Made by a program: the position numbers and the translations under genes. From positions 1 through 64,000 of the forward strand of contig NZ_JABMIJ010000013.1 in NCBI RefSeq assembly GCF_014885015.1: a stretch of 64,000 nucleotides of DNA, written 5' to 3'. The notes beneath the pieces are model-generated. The model was not told where the DNA came from. It made no database searches and saw only the letters and a list, made by a program, of their open reading frames with translations. Positions 20,779 through 31,375 of this stretch are shown piece after piece (the first letter of the stretch is position 1; the number at the start of each line of letters is the position of its first letter). This DNA is from Spirabiliibacterium falconis (GTDB taxonomy: Bacteria; Pseudomonadota; Gammaproteobacteria; Enterobacterales; Pasteurellaceae).

Positions 20779-22782
20779 TTACTCATGCTCTAATGGGGCT
20801 TGCACCATCAGTTCATTTTCTTCACTGGCAAGTAGCACGAGGTAGCGTTGATATTGTTTTAAAATATCCGCAATCAGCTCTTCGCGTGCCATATATTGAA
20901 TATCATAACCAATACGTCCGTCGCCAAAATAGGTCACAGGTGCGTAAATTTGCTCGTGTTTCACATTCGGCACGGCAGCATCTTCCACCATGGCACTGGC
21001 AGTATCACGCGATTCAATGGTAACACCATAGATGAAATCGCGCATTACCCCTTTGTGGATATGCAACTCTATACTGCGTTGCTCGTCGTCTTTTTCCACA
21101 ATGCTTGCTTGCAAGTGGTGTTTGTTGACCAATTCTGCAAGCAACTCGTTAAACGCAGGCTTGACGGTATTATCCATAAAGCTGTAAACATCATCTTCTT
21201 GATTTTGTTTAAGAATTTGCCCCAAGCGTTTTTTCCATTTCTCACCACTCCAAAATACTGTGGATTGATCCAAACGTGTATTGAAATAATTTTGATCCAC
21301 GCGCAAACCTTGCAGCAGGCTAAAACACATCACAACCGTAATAACTGCAAATGGCAATGCCACCACAAGGGTCATCGTCTGAACGGCACCTAAACCGCCT
21401 GAATTCAGTAACGCAATGGCAAGCACGATCATAATCACACCCCAAAGTACACTTTGCCAACGCGGCATATCCGTCGTGCGGCCACTGGATGCGATATTAT
21501 TTAATACAAAAATCCCAGAATCCGCTGAAGTGATAAAAAAGAGGGATAAAATTAACAGTGCCACAAGGCTGGTCACGGTCGGCAACGGGAAATAATCTAA
21601 AAATGAGAACAACAATGTTTCAGGGCTAGAGGTCAACGCACTCAATGCACCCGAGTGGGTGATGTCTTCTAAAATGGCACTATCACCGAAGATGGTAAAC
21701 CATAACAAATTGAACGTTGATGGAATAATCAACACCCCTAAAATAAATTCACGAATGGTGCGCCCCCGTGAAATACGAGCAATAAATAGCCCGACAAACG
21801 GTGCCCATGAGAACCACCACGCCCAATATAGTACCGTCCAGCCTGTAAACCAATCAGCGTGATCGGTATCATAACTGAATGTACGAAAACTCATATTCAC
21901 CAAATTACTTAAATAATAACCAATGTTTTCTGAGAATACGGACAAAAGATAAATAGAAGAACCTGTCACTAAAATAAAGATCATTAAGCTCAATGCGAGC
22001 CCAAGATTAATTTCACTTAAGCGGCGAACCCCTTTCCCCACACCTGAAATGGCAGAAATAATCGCAATACTGACCACTGTGATGATTATTGCCGCCTTCG
22101 TTCCCAAAGTGGCGTCGCTTAAAATTCCCACAGTTGATAGCCCAGCATTCAGCTGCGAAGCACCATAACCTAATGTTGTGATAATCCCGAATACTGTCGC
22201 AATAAGGGCTAAGGCATCAATTAAATGCCCCCAAAATCCATGAATTTTATCACGTAAAATAGGATAAAATGCCGAACGAATCGACAATGGCATACGGTAA
22301 CGGAAACCAAAATAGGCTAACGATAACGCAATCGTGCCATAAATAGCCCAAGGATGAATGCCCCAGTGGAAGAAGGTGTAAAGCAGTGCATCTTTTTTCG
22401 GGTGAGCGGCCGTAATTGGCGAAACATAATGCATCAAAGGCTCTGCCACACCAAAGTACATCAAGCCCACGCCCATTCCTGCGGCAAATAACATTGCTAT
22501 CCAAGAAATAAATGGATATTCAGGCTCTTCGTCATCACTGCCCAAACGAATATCCCCCAAGCGACTCATCGCCAGCAACGCCAGAAATAAAATAAAGAAA
22601 CTGACGGATAAAATATAAAACCAGCTAAAATACATAAACGCATAATTTTTTGCCGAATCAAGTGCGGATTGCATCGCATCAGGCGAGAAAATACACGCCA
22701 ATGCAATGGCGACAATAAAAATAAAACTGGGTACGAAAACGGGCATACTAAACGTTGTCCGTTTTCTTAATTCAGAAAACAA
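20779..22782 (-). CDS. betT: BCCT-family choline/betaine transporter
   Basis: A 667-residue sodium- or proton-coupled transporter of the betaine/carnitine/choline family with 12 membrane segments. The substrate-site helix reads GMGVGLMYFGVAEP (about 92-105), and the aromatic box region has WTVLYWAWWFSWAPFVG. A long hydrophilic C-terminal domain (about 515-667) is like that of BetT proteins, where it takes part in osmotic sensing. The closest match I recognise is BetT of Haemophilus. No choline dehydrogenase genes adjoin it, so uptake could serve osmoprotection or phosphocholine supply. The exact substrate is not certain. Confidence 0.85.
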   Translation of the reverse strand: MFSELRKRTTFSMPVFVPSFIFIVAIALACIFSPDAMQSALDSAKNYAFMYFSWFYILSVSFFILFLALLAMSRLGDIRLGSDDEEPEYPFISWIAMLFAAGMGVGLMYFGVAEPLMHYVSPITAAHPKKDALLYTFFHWGIHPWAIYGTIALSLAYFGFRYRMPLSIRSAFYPILRDKIHGFWGHLIDALALIATVFGIITTLGYGASQLNAGLSTVGILSDATLGTKAAIIITVVSIAIISAISGVGKGVRRLSEINLGLALSLMIFILVTGSSIYLLSVFSENIGYYLSNLVNMSFRTFSYDTDHADWFTGWTVLYWAWWFSWAPFVGLFIARISRGRTIREFILGVLIIPSTFNLLWFTIFGDSAILEDITHSGALSALTSSPETLLFSFLDYFPLPTVTSLVALLILSLFFITSADSGIFVLNNIASSGRTTDMPRWQSVLWGVIMIVLAIALLNSGGLGAVQTMTLVVALPFAVITVVMCFSLLQGLRVDQNYFNTRLDQSTVFWSGEKWKKRLGQILKQNQEDDVYSFMDNTVKPAFNELLAELVNKHHLQASIVEKDDEQRSIELHIHKGVMRDFIYGVTIESRDTASAMVEDAAVPNVKHEQIYAPVTYFGDGRIGYDIQYMAREELIADILKQYQRYLVLLASEENELMVQAPLEHE

Positions 22783-22925
22783 AATAGAACTCCTTTGATT
22801 AACAATCAGATGATTATGTTAGAAAATAGGATTTTTTTAGCACGAAATATAATAATTTATTTAAAAAAATAAATCAAATCACGCCCAAAATAGCAAAGTG
22901 CGGTGAAATATAAAAGTGTGGCCAA

Positions 22926-22944
22926 AGCCTGCATATCGCAGGCT
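22926..22944 (-). terminator. Weak hairpin after ilvA
   Basis: A 7-bp stem AGCCTGC / GCAGGCT with a 5-base loop just past the ilvA stop codon. The following T tract is poor. Confidence 0.45.
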
Positions 22945-22948
22945 GAGA

Positions 22949-24478
22949 TTACGTTAAGAAATATTGATAAGAAGCCAGATCGGTGACATCTTGATACGCA
23001 TAACCTAATTCTTCAAGATGATGCTGAAACACTTGTTCGGTGGCCTCGCTCATTTGGAATGCGCATAAAATATCGCCATAATCTGCACCGTGGTTGCGAT
23101 AGTGAAACAGGGAAATATTCCACTGCGTACCTAGCAATTGCAAGAATTTGACCAGTGCACCTTTATGTTCTGGGAACACAAAACTGTACAATTTTTCACG
23201 CTCTGCGCTTGCACTGCGCCCACCAATCATATAGCGAATATGCGTTTTTGCGACATCGTCATCACTTAAATCATTTACATCGTAGCCTGCAAGGCGTAAT
23301 TGTGAGATGATTTCTTGTTTCTCCTCATCCCCTCCACTGACGCGTACCCCAACAAAAATGCACGCATTGCGATGATTGGCATAACGATAATTAAATTCGG
23401 TAACCGCACGATCGCCTAAAATATGGCAAAATTTTAAAAAACTCCCTTTTTGCTCTGGAATCGTCACGGCTAACAGTACTTCTTGTTTCTCCCCGATTTC
23501 GCAACGCTCTGACACATACCGCAGGCTATGAAAATTCAAATTCGCACCCGAAAGCACATTTACCAGCGTTTCGCCTTCAATCGCATGCTGTTGAACGTAT
23601 TTCTTTAACCCAGCAAGTGATAACGCCCCCGAAGGTTCGGCAATTGCACGCACATTTTCAAAAATATCTTTCACCGCAGCACAAATTTCATCACTATCGA
23701 CGGTTATCACATCATCAAGATATTGCTGACAAAGGCGAAATGTTTCATCACCAATACGCTTGACCGCTACCCCGTCGGCAAACAAGCCTACGCGCGCCAA
23801 ATCAACAGGTTCACCTGCGGCTAAAGCCGCTTTTAAACAAGCTGAATCTTTAGATTCCACGCCAATCACCTTGATTTGCGGCATTAATTGCTTGATCAAC
23901 ACTGCAACACCTGCCGCCAAACCACCGCCACCAACAGGCACAAAAATACGATCAATCTGTGGTAACTGTTGCAATAATTCCATTGCTAATGTTCCTTGCC
24001 CTGCAATCACCATTGGTGCATCAAAAGGGGGAATAAACGTCATTTTTTGCGTATTTGCCAACTCGATGGCTTTGGCTTTCGCTTCATCAAAATTGGCACC
24101 ATAAAGCAACACTTCGCCACCAAAACCACGCACCGCATCAACTTTAATGCTCGGCGTATTTTGTGGCATCACAATCAGGGCACGCAATCCCAATTTTTTA
24201 GCCGACAGTGCCACGCCCTGTGCATGATTGCCCGCCGAAGCAGCAATCACTCCCGCCGCTTTTTGTGCCTCACTGAGCGAGGCAATCATTGCATACGCCC
24301 CTCGAATTTTGAAACTATTAACGGGCTGGCGATCTTCACGCTTAATAAAGATCTGGTTGTGAAAACGCTCAGATAGCTTGTCCATTTTTTGCACAGGGGT
24401 AACTTCCACCACGTCATAGACTTTAGCGGTGAGCACTGTGCGCAGGTAATCGTTACCTGAAAGTTGCACTGCAGCCAT
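22949..24478 (-). CDS. ilvA: Biosynthetic threonine deaminase
   Basis: A 509-residue PLP enzyme converting L-threonine to 2-oxobutanoate, the committed step to isoleucine. The PLP Lys is in REDRQPVNSFKIRGAYAM (about 51-68), and the glycine-rich phosphate loop is PVGGGGLAAG (about 176). Two ACT-like regulatory domains (about 330-509) mark the biosynthetic, isoleucine-inhibited type rather than catabolic TdcB. It is last in ilvG-M-D-A, 3 bases after ilvD. Confidence 0.96.
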   Translation of the reverse strand: MAAVQLSGNDYLRTVLTAKVYDVVEVTPVQKMDKLSERFHNQIFIKREDRQPVNSFKIRGAYAMIASLSEAQKAAGVIAASAGNHAQGVALSAKKLGLRALIVMPQNTPSIKVDAVRGFGGEVLLYGANFDEAKAKAIELANTQKMTFIPPFDAPMVIAGQGTLAMELLQQLPQIDRIFVPVGGGGLAAGVAVLIKQLMPQIKVIGVESKDSACLKAALAAGEPVDLARVGLFADGVAVKRIGDETFRLCQQYLDDVITVDSDEICAAVKDIFENVRAIAEPSGALSLAGLKKYVQQHAIEGETLVNVLSGANLNFHSLRYVSERCEIGEKQEVLLAVTIPEQKGSFLKFCHILGDRAVTEFNYRYANHRNACIFVGVRVSGGDEEKQEIISQLRLAGYDVNDLSDDDVAKTHIRYMIGGRSASAEREKLYSFVFPEHKGALVKFLQLLGTQWNISLFHYRNHGADYGDILCAFQMSEATEQVFQHHLEELGYAYQDVTDLASYQYFLT

Positions 24479-24481
24479 AGC

Positions 24482-26323
24482 TTAATCCTCTAATTTACGC
24501 TTATCACGCACTGCACCTTGGTCGGCACTGGTTGCCAGCATCGCATAGGCTTTGAGTGCTAAAGACACGCTGCGTTGGCGGTTTTTCGGCTTCCAACCGC
24601 ACTTTTCTTGTTCCACTCTGCGCTGTGCTAACTCAGCTTCATCAACGTTCAATTCGATTTTACGATTTGGAATATCAATGGTAATCGTATCACCGTCACG
24701 AACTAAACCAATGGTGCCGCCATTTGCCGCTTCTGGAGAAACATGTCCAATGGAAAGCCCTGACGTACCGCCTGAAAAACGACCGTCTGTCAGCAGTGCA
24801 CAGGCTTTGCCCAACCCCATGGATTTTAAATAACTGGTCGGATACAACATTTCTTGCATGCCTGGCCCGCCTTTCGGCCCTTCATAGCGAATCACCACCA
24901 CATCACCTGCTTGCACCGCACCGCCTAATATGCCTTCAACCGCACTTTCTTGGCTTTCAAACACTTTCGCTCTGCCCACAAACGTTAAAATGCTCTCATC
25001 CACGCCTGCGGTTTTGACAATGCAGCCTTTTTCCGCCAAATTACCAGAAAGCATCGCCAAGCCACCATCTTGGCTATATGCATGGGCTTTATCACGGATG
25101 CACCCCAAAGTGCGGTCGTCGTCAACGCTGTCCCAACGACACGCTTGAGAAAATGCCTCCGTGGTGCGAATACCCGCCGGTCCTGCACGATAAAAATCGT
25201 GCACTTCTTGTGAAAGTGTGCGTTTGATGTCGTATTGTTCGAGCTGCTCTTGCAAACTTAAGCCCAATACCGTACGCGTGTGGCTATGTAGCAACTTCGC
25301 CCGATCAAGTTCACCTAAAATACCCATCACGCCACCTGCACGGTGCACGTCTTCCATATGGTATTTGTTAGTATTAGGGGCGACCTTGCACAAACACGGC
25401 ACACTGCGTGATAGGCGGTCAATATCTTGCATCGTAAAATCAACCTCGGCTTCTTGTGCGGCGGCCAATAAGTGCAAGACAGTGTTGGTTGAGCCCCCCA
25501 TGGCGATGTCTAAACTCATCGCATTATCAAAGGCCGCTTTAGTTGCAATATTGCGTGGCAATACGCTGTCATCATTTTCGGCATAATAGCGTTTGCACAG
25601 TTCCACAATCTGCGTACCCGCTTTCAAGAATAGGGTTTTCCGATCCGCGTGGGTAGCCAAGCACGAACCATTGCCCGGCAAACTCAACCCTAATGCTTCT
25701 GTTAAGCAATTCATTGAGTTTGCAGTAAACATCCCTGAGCACGAACCACACGTTGGGCATGCACTGCGTTCAATCGCCTCACTATCGGCATCACTCACGT
25801 TAGGATCCGCACTTTGCACCATCGCATCAACCAGATCGAGTTTAATGAGCTGATCAGACAATTTGGTCTTGCCCGCTTCCATCGGACCGCCTGAGACAAA
25901 AATGGTCGGAATATTTAAGCGCAATGCCGCCATTAACATGCCAGGGGTGATTTTATCGCAGTTAGAAATGCACACCATCGCATCGGCGCAATGGGCATTG
26001 ACCATATATTCCACGCTGTCGGCAATCAGTTCTCGTGAGGGTAGAGAATAAAGCATGCCGCCATGCCCCATCGCAATGCCGTCATCAACTGCGATGGTAT
26101 TAAATTCTTTCGCCACACCACCTGCGGCTTCAATTTGCTCGGCAACCAATGCGCCTAAATTGCGCAAATGAACATGTCCAGGCACAAATTGGGTAAATGA
26201 ATTGACCACCGCAATAATTGGTTTTCCAAAATCATTTTCTTTCATTCCTGTCGCACGCCAAAGTGCGCGTGCCCCTGCCATATTGCGCCCCTGTGTACTG
26301 GTCGCTGATCGTAGTTTTGGCAT
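24482..26323 (-). CDS. ilvD: Dihydroxy-acid dehydratase
   Basis: A 613-residue iron-sulfur dehydratase that makes the 2-oxo acids for isoleucine and valine. The cluster ligands are in [12 protein letters not shown] (about 122-133) and [18 protein letters not shown] (about 195-212). The C-terminal [18 protein letters not shown] block is intact. The length is the same as in E. coli. It sits between ilvM (42-base gap) and ilvA in one operon. Confidence 0.97.
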   Translation of the reverse strand: MPKLRSATSTQGRNMAGARALWRATGMKENDFGKPIIAVVNSFTQFVPGHVHLRNLGALVAEQIEAAGGVAKEFNTIAVDDGIAMGHGGMLYSLPSRELIADSVEYMVNAHCADAMVCISNCDKITPGMLMAALRLNIPTIFVSGGPMEAGKTKLSDQLIKLDLVDAMVQSADPNVSDADSEAIERSACPTCGSCSGMFTANSMNCLTEALGLSLPGNGSCLATHADRKTLFLKAGTQIVELCKRYYAENDDSVLPRNIATKAAFDNAMSLDIAMGGSTNTVLHLLAAAQEAEVDFTMQDIDRLSRSVPCLCKVAPNTNKYHMEDVHRAGGVMGILGELDRAKLLHSHTRTVLGLSLQEQLEQYDIKRTLSQEVHDFYRAGPAGIRTTEAFSQACRWDSVDDDRTLGCIRDKAHAYSQDGGLAMLSGNLAEKGCIVKTAGVDESILTFVGRAKVFESQESAVEGILGGAVQAGDVVVIRYEGPKGGPGMQEMLYPTSYLKSMGLGKACALLTDGRFSGGTSGLSIGHVSPEAANGGTIGLVRDGDTITIDIPNRKIELNVDEAELAQRRVEQEKCGWKPKNRQRSVSLALKAYAMLATSADQGAVRDKRKLED

Positions 26324-26365
26324 ACTCTTTCCTTTCCCACATGTTGATATTAGTAAAACCGCACT

Positions 26366-26593
26366 TTACGCTGTTTCGATAACGCGTTCAATACCAAATA
26401 ATTTTACCAGTTGATTGGTTAATAAGTGCAAAGTGCGGTCACTTGACACGGTCAACGTCATCTCCACTTTGTTATTGTTTAATTGCATCGTCATCGCTTT
26501 GACACGAAATCCACGATGGCGCACCACCCGCAAAATCCGCTCCAGCGTTTCAGGTCGCCATACCGCTGTAATACTGAGTTGGTATTCGCTCAT
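26366..26593 (-). CDS. ilvM: Acetolactate synthase II small subunit
   Basis: The 75-residue IlvM is a single ACT-like regulatory subunit (SEYQLSITAVWRPETLERIL, then RHRGFRVKAM) needed for IlvG activity and stability. The start at 26593 is favoured over a frame extension of four codons because GGAG sits eight bases before it. It begins one base after the ilvG stop codon, so the two subunits are made in step. Confidence 0.92.
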   Translation of the reverse strand: MSEYQLSITAVWRPETLERILRVVRHRGFRVKAMTMQLNNNKVEMTLTVSSDRTLHLLTNQLVKLFGIERVIETA

Positions 26594-26594
26594 T

Positions 26595-28250
26595 TTACAC
26601 TCCAATATCTTCCAACATATCTACATTGCACGCACCTGGCGGCACCAACGGCCATACATTTTCATCGGCTGGAATGCACACATGCAACAAATATGCCCCT
26701 TTAGCATTCAATAACCGCTCTAATGCCGCATCCACCTCACATCCTCGTTCGATGCGTTCGCCAGCAATCCCAAACGCACTAGCAAGCGTCACGAAATCAG
26801 GATTATCGTCTAAAATCGTCTCACTGTGGCGTGCATTGAAAAAGAGGCTCTGCCATTGGCGCACCATGCCAAGACGTTGATTATCTAACAACACGATTTT
26901 GATCGGTAAATTGCCACGTTTGATTGAGCCAAGTTCTTGAATATTCATCATAAATGACCCATCCCCCGTGAGCAAAATCACATCGTCATATGGGCGTGCC
27001 TTTTGTGCTCCCACCGCTGCGGGCAGCCCAAATCCCATTGAGCCAAAGCCTGCGGAGGTGATGTAATTTTTCGGATCAAAATGACGCATATGCTGTGCTG
27101 ACCACATTTGATGTTGCCCCACATCGGTGGTGATGACCGCACTTTGCTTTTTCTTAGTCGATAGGGTATTGAGTAACCACCATGGATTAATCGGCTGCTC
27201 ACCTTGATTTTGCGCATAACAGAAATCCCCTTCACGCTTAAACGCTAAAATCGCCTCTCGCCATGGGTCAATATCCAGCGGAATAGACAACGCCTGTGCG
27301 GCTTGAATCAAATCGCCCCGCAAGGCAACGTCTGCTTGGCGTAATTTATTGATCTCGGCGACATCAATATCCACGTGGATTACCTTAGCATAAGGTGCAA
27401 ATGTCTCCAGTTTGCCCGTGACACGATCGTCAAAACGCGCCCCCATCACCAACAATAAATCACATTCATGCACCGCATGGTTTGCCGCCTTTGTGCCGTG
27501 CATACCGATCATCCCCATATAATACGGATTGTCAGGTGGAATCGTACCTAAGCCTTTAATGGTCGATACCGATGGCATTTGCGTGACATGTAGCAACTCT
27601 CGCACCGCACTTACACCATCGGCCATACCCACACCGCCGCCCACATAAAGCACTGGGCGTTTGGCATCTCTTAATAATTGTTTGGCTTGCATGAGATCGG
27701 CATCTAAAAGTGCGGTTGGTTTTTCTTGCGGTTTGACAATCGGCTGGGCGGTGGTTTGGGCAAACTGGACATCTTTTGGCACATCAACCAACACAGGCCC
27801 TGGTCGCCCGTTTTGCGCCAGATAAAAAGCCTGAGCAAGCACCTCAGGCAATTCATCAATATGCTGCACAATAAAACTATGCTTGGTGCACGCTAATGAC
27901 AGCCCCAACACATCTGCTTCTTGGAACGCATCTGTGCCAATAAAAGGGGACGCAACTTGCCCAGTGATGGCCACCACGGGGATAGAATCCATCATCGCAT
28001 CGCCTAAGCCTGTTACCAAATTGGTCGCCCCTGGGCCTGAAGTGGCAATGCACACCCCCACTTTGCCACTGGCACGCGCGTAGCCAATGGCTGCCATTGC
28101 CGCACCTTGTTCATTTCGACAAAGCAAATGATCAATCCCTGAATCATAAATGGCATCATACACCGGCATAATAGCCCCACCTGGATAGCCAAATAGCGTA
28201 CTCACGCCATGAGCTTTCAGGCTAGCTATAATAAGCTGGGAACCGTTCAT
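26595..28250 (-). CDS. ilvG: Acetolactate synthase II large subunit
   Basis: A 551-residue thiamin-diphosphate enzyme condensing pyruvate with pyruvate or 2-oxobutanoate, the first common step to valine and isoleucine. The catalytic Glu is in [20 protein letters not shown] (about 44-63). FAD-binding sequences occupy the middle. The ThDP/Mg motif is [15 protein letters not shown] with the later DNQRLGMV. The ATG at 28250 has an AGGAGGAGAG ribosome site; an upstream in-frame ATG does not. Unlike E. coli K-12, the gene is intact. Expression should follow the leader at 28343-28420. Confidence 0.96.
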   Translation of the reverse strand: MNGSQLIIASLKAHGVSTLFGYPGGAIMPVYDAIYDSGIDHLLCRNEQGAAMAAIGYARASGKVGVCIATSGPGATNLVTGLGDAMMDSIPVVAITGQVASPFIGTDAFQEADVLGLSLACTKHSFIVQHIDELPEVLAQAFYLAQNGRPGPVLVDVPKDVQFAQTTAQPIVKPQEKPTALLDADLMQAKQLLRDAKRPVLYVGGGVGMADGVSAVRELLHVTQMPSVSTIKGLGTIPPDNPYYMGMIGMHGTKAANHAVHECDLLLVMGARFDDRVTGKLETFAPYAKVIHVDIDVAEINKLRQADVALRGDLIQAAQALSIPLDIDPWREAILAFKREGDFCYAQNQGEQPINPWWLLNTLSTKKKQSAVITTDVGQHQMWSAQHMRHFDPKNYITSAGFGSMGFGLPAAVGAQKARPYDDVILLTGDGSFMMNIQELGSIKRGNLPIKIVLLDNQRLGMVRQWQSLFFNARHSETILDDNPDFVTLASAFGIAGERIERGCEVDAALERLLNAKGAYLLHVCIPADENVWPLVPPGACNVDMLEDIGV

Positions 28251-28293
28251 CTCTCCTCCTAACCGCACTTTTCGTTTTTATTTTATATAAAAA

Positions 28294-28318
28294 AACCCTC
28301 GCAGAAGCTGCGAGGGTT
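28294..28318 (-). terminator. ilv attenuator terminator
   Basis: An 11-bp perfect stem (AACCCTCGCAG / CTGCGAGGGTT), followed on the minus strand by an eight-T tract. It lies between the leader-peptide stop codon and ilvG, as expected for transcription attenuation. Confidence 0.85.
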
Positions 28319-28342
28319 AGTTAAACACGTCTTAAACCGAAT

Positions 28343-28420
28343 TTAAGCATAACACTCGCGTTTGGCGATAATAATCACCAAAATGCGAATAATGCTAATA
28401 ATTCGGATTGCTTTCATCAT
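28343..28420 (-). CDS. ilvL: ilvG operon leader peptide
   Basis: A 25-codon reading frame upstream of ilvG that is too short for routine gene calling. It encodes MMKAIRIISIIRILVIIIAK followed by RECYA. Nine of 25 residues are isoleucine, with one Leu and one Val, and the Ile codons come in runs (two, two and three). It ends 25 bases before the terminator stem. Starved ribosomes would stall on the Ile codons and favour an antiterminator. Either of two adjacent ATGs could start it. No strong ribosome site is visible, so translation is inferred from codon content and position. Confidence 0.8.
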   Translation of the reverse strand: MMKAIRIISIIRILVIIIAKRECYA

Positions 28421-28614
28421 AATTAAACTGTTTTTAACACAATGACATATTGATACCACATTTAGAAAAAATAAAAAACATTTTTTTTCATTCCCAAAAA
28501 AATAACGATAAAAATGCCTACGAGATCACATAATTGACGTAAAGATAATAATCCGCATTCTTAATGCAATTATTTTTAGGCAAAATAATGTGACGATGGT
28601 AAACAGGAGTCTGT
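28421..28614. promoter_or_regulatory. Divergent ilv / dld control region
   Basis: An AT-rich gap between the ilv leader (minus strand) and dld (plus strand). It must hold both promoters. I could not assign convincing -35/-10 pairs, although a TTGACG occurs at 28534. dld has an AGGAG ribosome site just before its ATG. Confidence 0.4.
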
Positions 28615-30297
28615 ATGAGCGCATTAATTAAACAATTAATCAATATTGTTGGGGAAAAGTATGTTTTAACCGAGCCGACTAAAACACTACCTTACCGTAG
28701 CGGTTTTCGTTTCGGACAAGGCAAAGCCTTAGCTGTCGTTAAACCTGGTACATTGCTTGAACAATGGGCGATCTTAAAAGCCTGTCATCATGCTGATGTT
28801 ATTGTCATCACGCAAGCTGCAAATACGGGATTAACCGGCGGCTCTACGCCTGATGGTAATGAATATGATCGTGATATTGTGATTGTCAGTACACTACGTC
28901 TTGCCCACATTCAACTTATTAATGATGCCAAACAGGTTATCTGCCTGCCAGGAGCGACTTTATTTCAACTAGAAGCTGAACTGAAAAAACACCAACGTGA
29001 AGCACATTCTGTGATTGGCTCTTCTTGTCTTGGTGCATCAGTATTAGGTGGGGTCTGTAATAATTCTGGTGGTGCATTAGTACAACGCGGACCTGCTTAC
29101 ACCCAAATGGCACTTTATGCTCAAATCAATGCAGAAGGCGAGCTGATGCTTATCAATCACTTGGGTGTGAACTTGGGTGAAACGCCAGAGGAGATTTTGA
29201 CCAACCTCGAGCAGCAACGTTATGATGCAACGGATATTGAATACAACCATCAATGTGGGCATGATCACGGCTACCACACGCATGTGCGTGATGTGGATGC
29301 CAACACGCCCGCACGCTTTAATGCTGATCCACGGCGACTTTATGAAGCCTCAGGCTGTGCCGGTAAGCTGATGGTCTTTGCCGTGCGACTTGATACCTTT
29401 CCTTTGGAAAAAAACACGCAAGTGTTTTACATCGGCACCAACGACACTGCCGAACTTGACGACATCCGTCGCCATATTCTGCAAAATTTCAAACAGCTAC
29501 CCGTTTCTGGAGAGTATATCCACCGTGAGGCGTTTGATGTGGCAACGATTTATGGCAAAGATACTTTTTGGGCAATTAAAACACTCGGGACGAATAATCT
29601 ACCCAAACTATTCGCATTGAAAAACAAAGTCGATCGCCTGTGTAGCAAATTTTCATTTATGCCAGCACACCTCTCCGACCGCACTTTACAATTTTTAAGT
29701 CGCTTTTTACCACAACATTTGCCTAAAAAAATGCGCCAATATCGGGATAAATACCAGCATCATTTAATTTTAGCAATGGCAGGAGACGGTATTGAGGAAG
29801 CAAATGCCTTTTTGAACGACTATTTCGCCAGCAAAGCAGGGGATTTTTATGTGTGTGATGCTAAAGAAGCACAAGCTGCCATGTTGCACCGCTTTGCCGT
29901 CGCGGGTGCTGCCGTGCGTTATCGCATTGTTCATCACAAAGACGTTGAAGATATTGTCGCCCTTGATGTGGCACTACGTCGCAACGACCGTCAATGGTTT
30001 GAAACGCTGCCAGCGGAGATTGATCAGCACTTCATCCATAAACTCTACTATGGGCACTTTTTCTGCCACGTGTTCCATCAAGACTATATCGCCAAAAAAG
30101 GGGCTAATGTGCATCAAATAGAAGAAGAAATGCTCAAATTGCTCGACCAGCGTGGTGCAGAATACCCCGCCGAACACAATGTAGGGCATCTCTATCAAGC
30201 TAAACCTATTTTGAAAAAATTCTACCGTGATCTTGATCCAACAAACAGTTTCAATCCTGGCATTGGTAAGACGTCAAAACGCAAACATTGGCAATAA
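28615..30297 (+). CDS. dld: Quinone-dependent D-lactate dehydrogenase
   Basis: A 560-residue FAD flavoprotein of the respiratory D-LDH family, peripheral on the inner membrane, passing electrons from D-lactate to the quinone pool. The N-terminal PCMH-type FAD domain contains [18 protein letters not shown] (about 63-80) and [18 protein letters not shown] (about 133-150). The C-terminal part with [14 protein letters not shown] and the final [15 protein letters not shown] match E. coli Dld. D-lactate use is common in Pasteurellaceae living on host surfaces. Confidence 0.95.
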   Translation: MSALIKQLINIVGEKYVLTEPTKTLPYRSGFRFGQGKALAVVKPGTLLEQWAILKACHHADVIVITQAANTGLTGGSTPDGNEYDRDIVIVSTLRLAHIQLINDAKQVICLPGATLFQLEAELKKHQREAHSVIGSSCLGASVLGGVCNNSGGALVQRGPAYTQMALYAQINAEGELMLINHLGVNLGETPEEILTNLEQQRYDATDIEYNHQCGHDHGYHTHVRDVDANTPARFNADPRRLYEASGCAGKLMVFAVRLDTFPLEKNTQVFYIGTNDTAELDDIRRHILQNFKQLPVSGEYIHREAFDVATIYGKDTFWAIKTLGTNNLPKLFALKNKVDRLCSKFSFMPAHLSDRTLQFLSRFLPQHLPKKMRQYRDKYQHHLILAMAGDGIEEANAFLNDYFASKAGDFYVCDAKEAQAAMLHRFAVAGAAVRYRIVHHKDVEDIVALDVALRRNDRQWFETLPAEIDQHFIHKLYYGHFFCHVFHQDYIAKKGANVHQIEEEMLKLLDQRGAEYPAEHNVGHLYQAKPILKKFYRDLDPTNSFNPGIGKTSKRKHWQ

Positions 30298-30300
30298 AAA

Positions 30301-30326
30301 AACCGCACTTTAACACAAAGTGCGGT
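30301..30326 (+). terminator. Paired-USS terminator of dld
   Basis: AACCGCACTTT / AAAGTGCGGT inverted uptake words with a short loop, three bases after the dld stop codon. It also lies just beyond the 3' end of the minus-strand tRNA-Ser. Confidence 0.75.
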
Positions 30327-30334
30327 CTAAAATA

Positions 30335-30424
30335 TGGCGGTGAGAGGGGGATTCGAACCCCCGATGCACTTTCGCGCATACACACTTTCCAGGCGTGCTC
30401 CTTCAACCACTCGGACATCTCACC
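30335..30424 (-). tRNA. tRNA-Ser (GGA)
   Basis: A 90-base class II tRNA with encoded CCA (30335-30337). The acceptor stem GGTGAGA / TCTCACC, anticodon loop CTGGAAA (GGA), long variable arm and GGTTCGAATCC T-loop are all clear. Confidence 0.97.
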
Positions 30425-30610
30425 GAAATCGTTCGATTAGGGCAAGGAATATAAAGATTATTGCTTTCTGCGTCAAGTATTTTCTCTCATATCGATTAAT
30501 ATGACGTCATAAAACTCTGTCATCATGACCGCACTTTTCACCTAAAAATCATAGCGTAAAAATAGTAACTTTACTAAAATATCACTCAAAAAAATCATTA
30601 TGGGGAAATT

Positions 30611-31345
30611 ATGCACAATTTGGATAAATTAATTAATTCGTCGATTTTAGCGACATTTTTTATCGGGCTAGGTTGGTCTGTTGCCTATGTTTATGGTTGG
30701 GCACAATCGTATTATTACGGTTATCCTTGGGAGCTAGTTGATGTGGGCATCGCCAATATTGCACGCAGCATTGGCTATGTGTTATTTCTGTCTTTTATTG
30801 CGGCCATTCTCTACCTGTTAGGGTTAGCATGCTTACTCTTTGTTAAACCGCACTTACCAAGTGTTGCGGTAAAGGTGCTAAGAACCTTTATTTTCTGCAC
30901 AATTTTAAGTGCGCCCATTTTGATTCAAATTTTTCTCTTTATGCACCGCATCAATTATCTCTTTATTGGGCTATATCTTTCCTGTGCGCTTTCACTGTCC
31001 ATTATTTTTCGTAATAAACTGAAAAGTATCAATAATACCGCACTTTTAACGGCCATTCAGAAACGTAAACTGAATATGGTTTACACTGCACTATTCTGCT
31101 ATTGCTATTTCGTCATCTCAGCATTTATGGTGGGCTACTATCGCCCGTTATTTCGTGTAGAGTATCCCGTTTTAACTCTCGCTCAAAAGCGTTACTATGT
31201 GTTGGCAAAAAGTGACGATAAACTCATTTTGACCCGTTCGCTAGAACATGAAAACACTACGTTTTATCTCACACCTTGTGCTTATCACCCTGAAAACTTA
31301 TGTGCCTTTACGATGACGAAAACACACTTATCAGAACGCGATTAA
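30611..31345 (+). CDS. Unrecognised inner-membrane protein
   Basis: I do not recognise this 244-residue protein. It shows about five hydrophobic segments (roughly 10-32, 50-77, 87-110, 112-132, 152-175) and a soluble C-terminal tail of about 65 residues (YPVLTLAQKRYYVLAKSDDK onward) that could form a small beta domain. The N-terminal region is aromatic-rich (YVYGWAQSYYYGYPWELVD). The ATG follows GGGGAAATT. Uptake words lie within and after the gene, so it looks long resident. It is a single gene converging on plsB, with no operon context to suggest a role. Confidence 0.7.
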   Translation: MHNLDKLINSSILATFFIGLGWSVAYVYGWAQSYYYGYPWELVDVGIANIARSIGYVLFLSFIAAILYLLGLACLLFVKPHLPSVAVKVLRTFIFCTILSAPILIQIFLFMHRINYLFIGLYLSCALSLSIIFRNKLKSINNTALLTAIQKRKLNMVYTALFCYCYFVISAFMVGYYRPLFRVEYPVLTLAQKRYYVLAKSDDKLILTRSLEHENTTFYLTPCAYHPENLCAFTMTKTHLSERD

Positions 31346-31367
31346 AAGTGCGGTTGACCGCACTTTT
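31344..31367. terminator. Paired-USS bidirectional terminator
   Basis: An 11-bp stem AAAAGTGCGGT / ACCGCACTTTT with a 2-base spacer between the convergent membrane-protein gene and plsB. Confidence 0.75.
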
Positions 31368-31375
31368 CATATTGA

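Noticed and set aside
20896-21393. A 165-codon open frame opposite the BCCT transporter gene
   Set aside because: It lies wholly antisense to a well-conserved gene, has no family features, and its codon pattern mirrors the coding strand.
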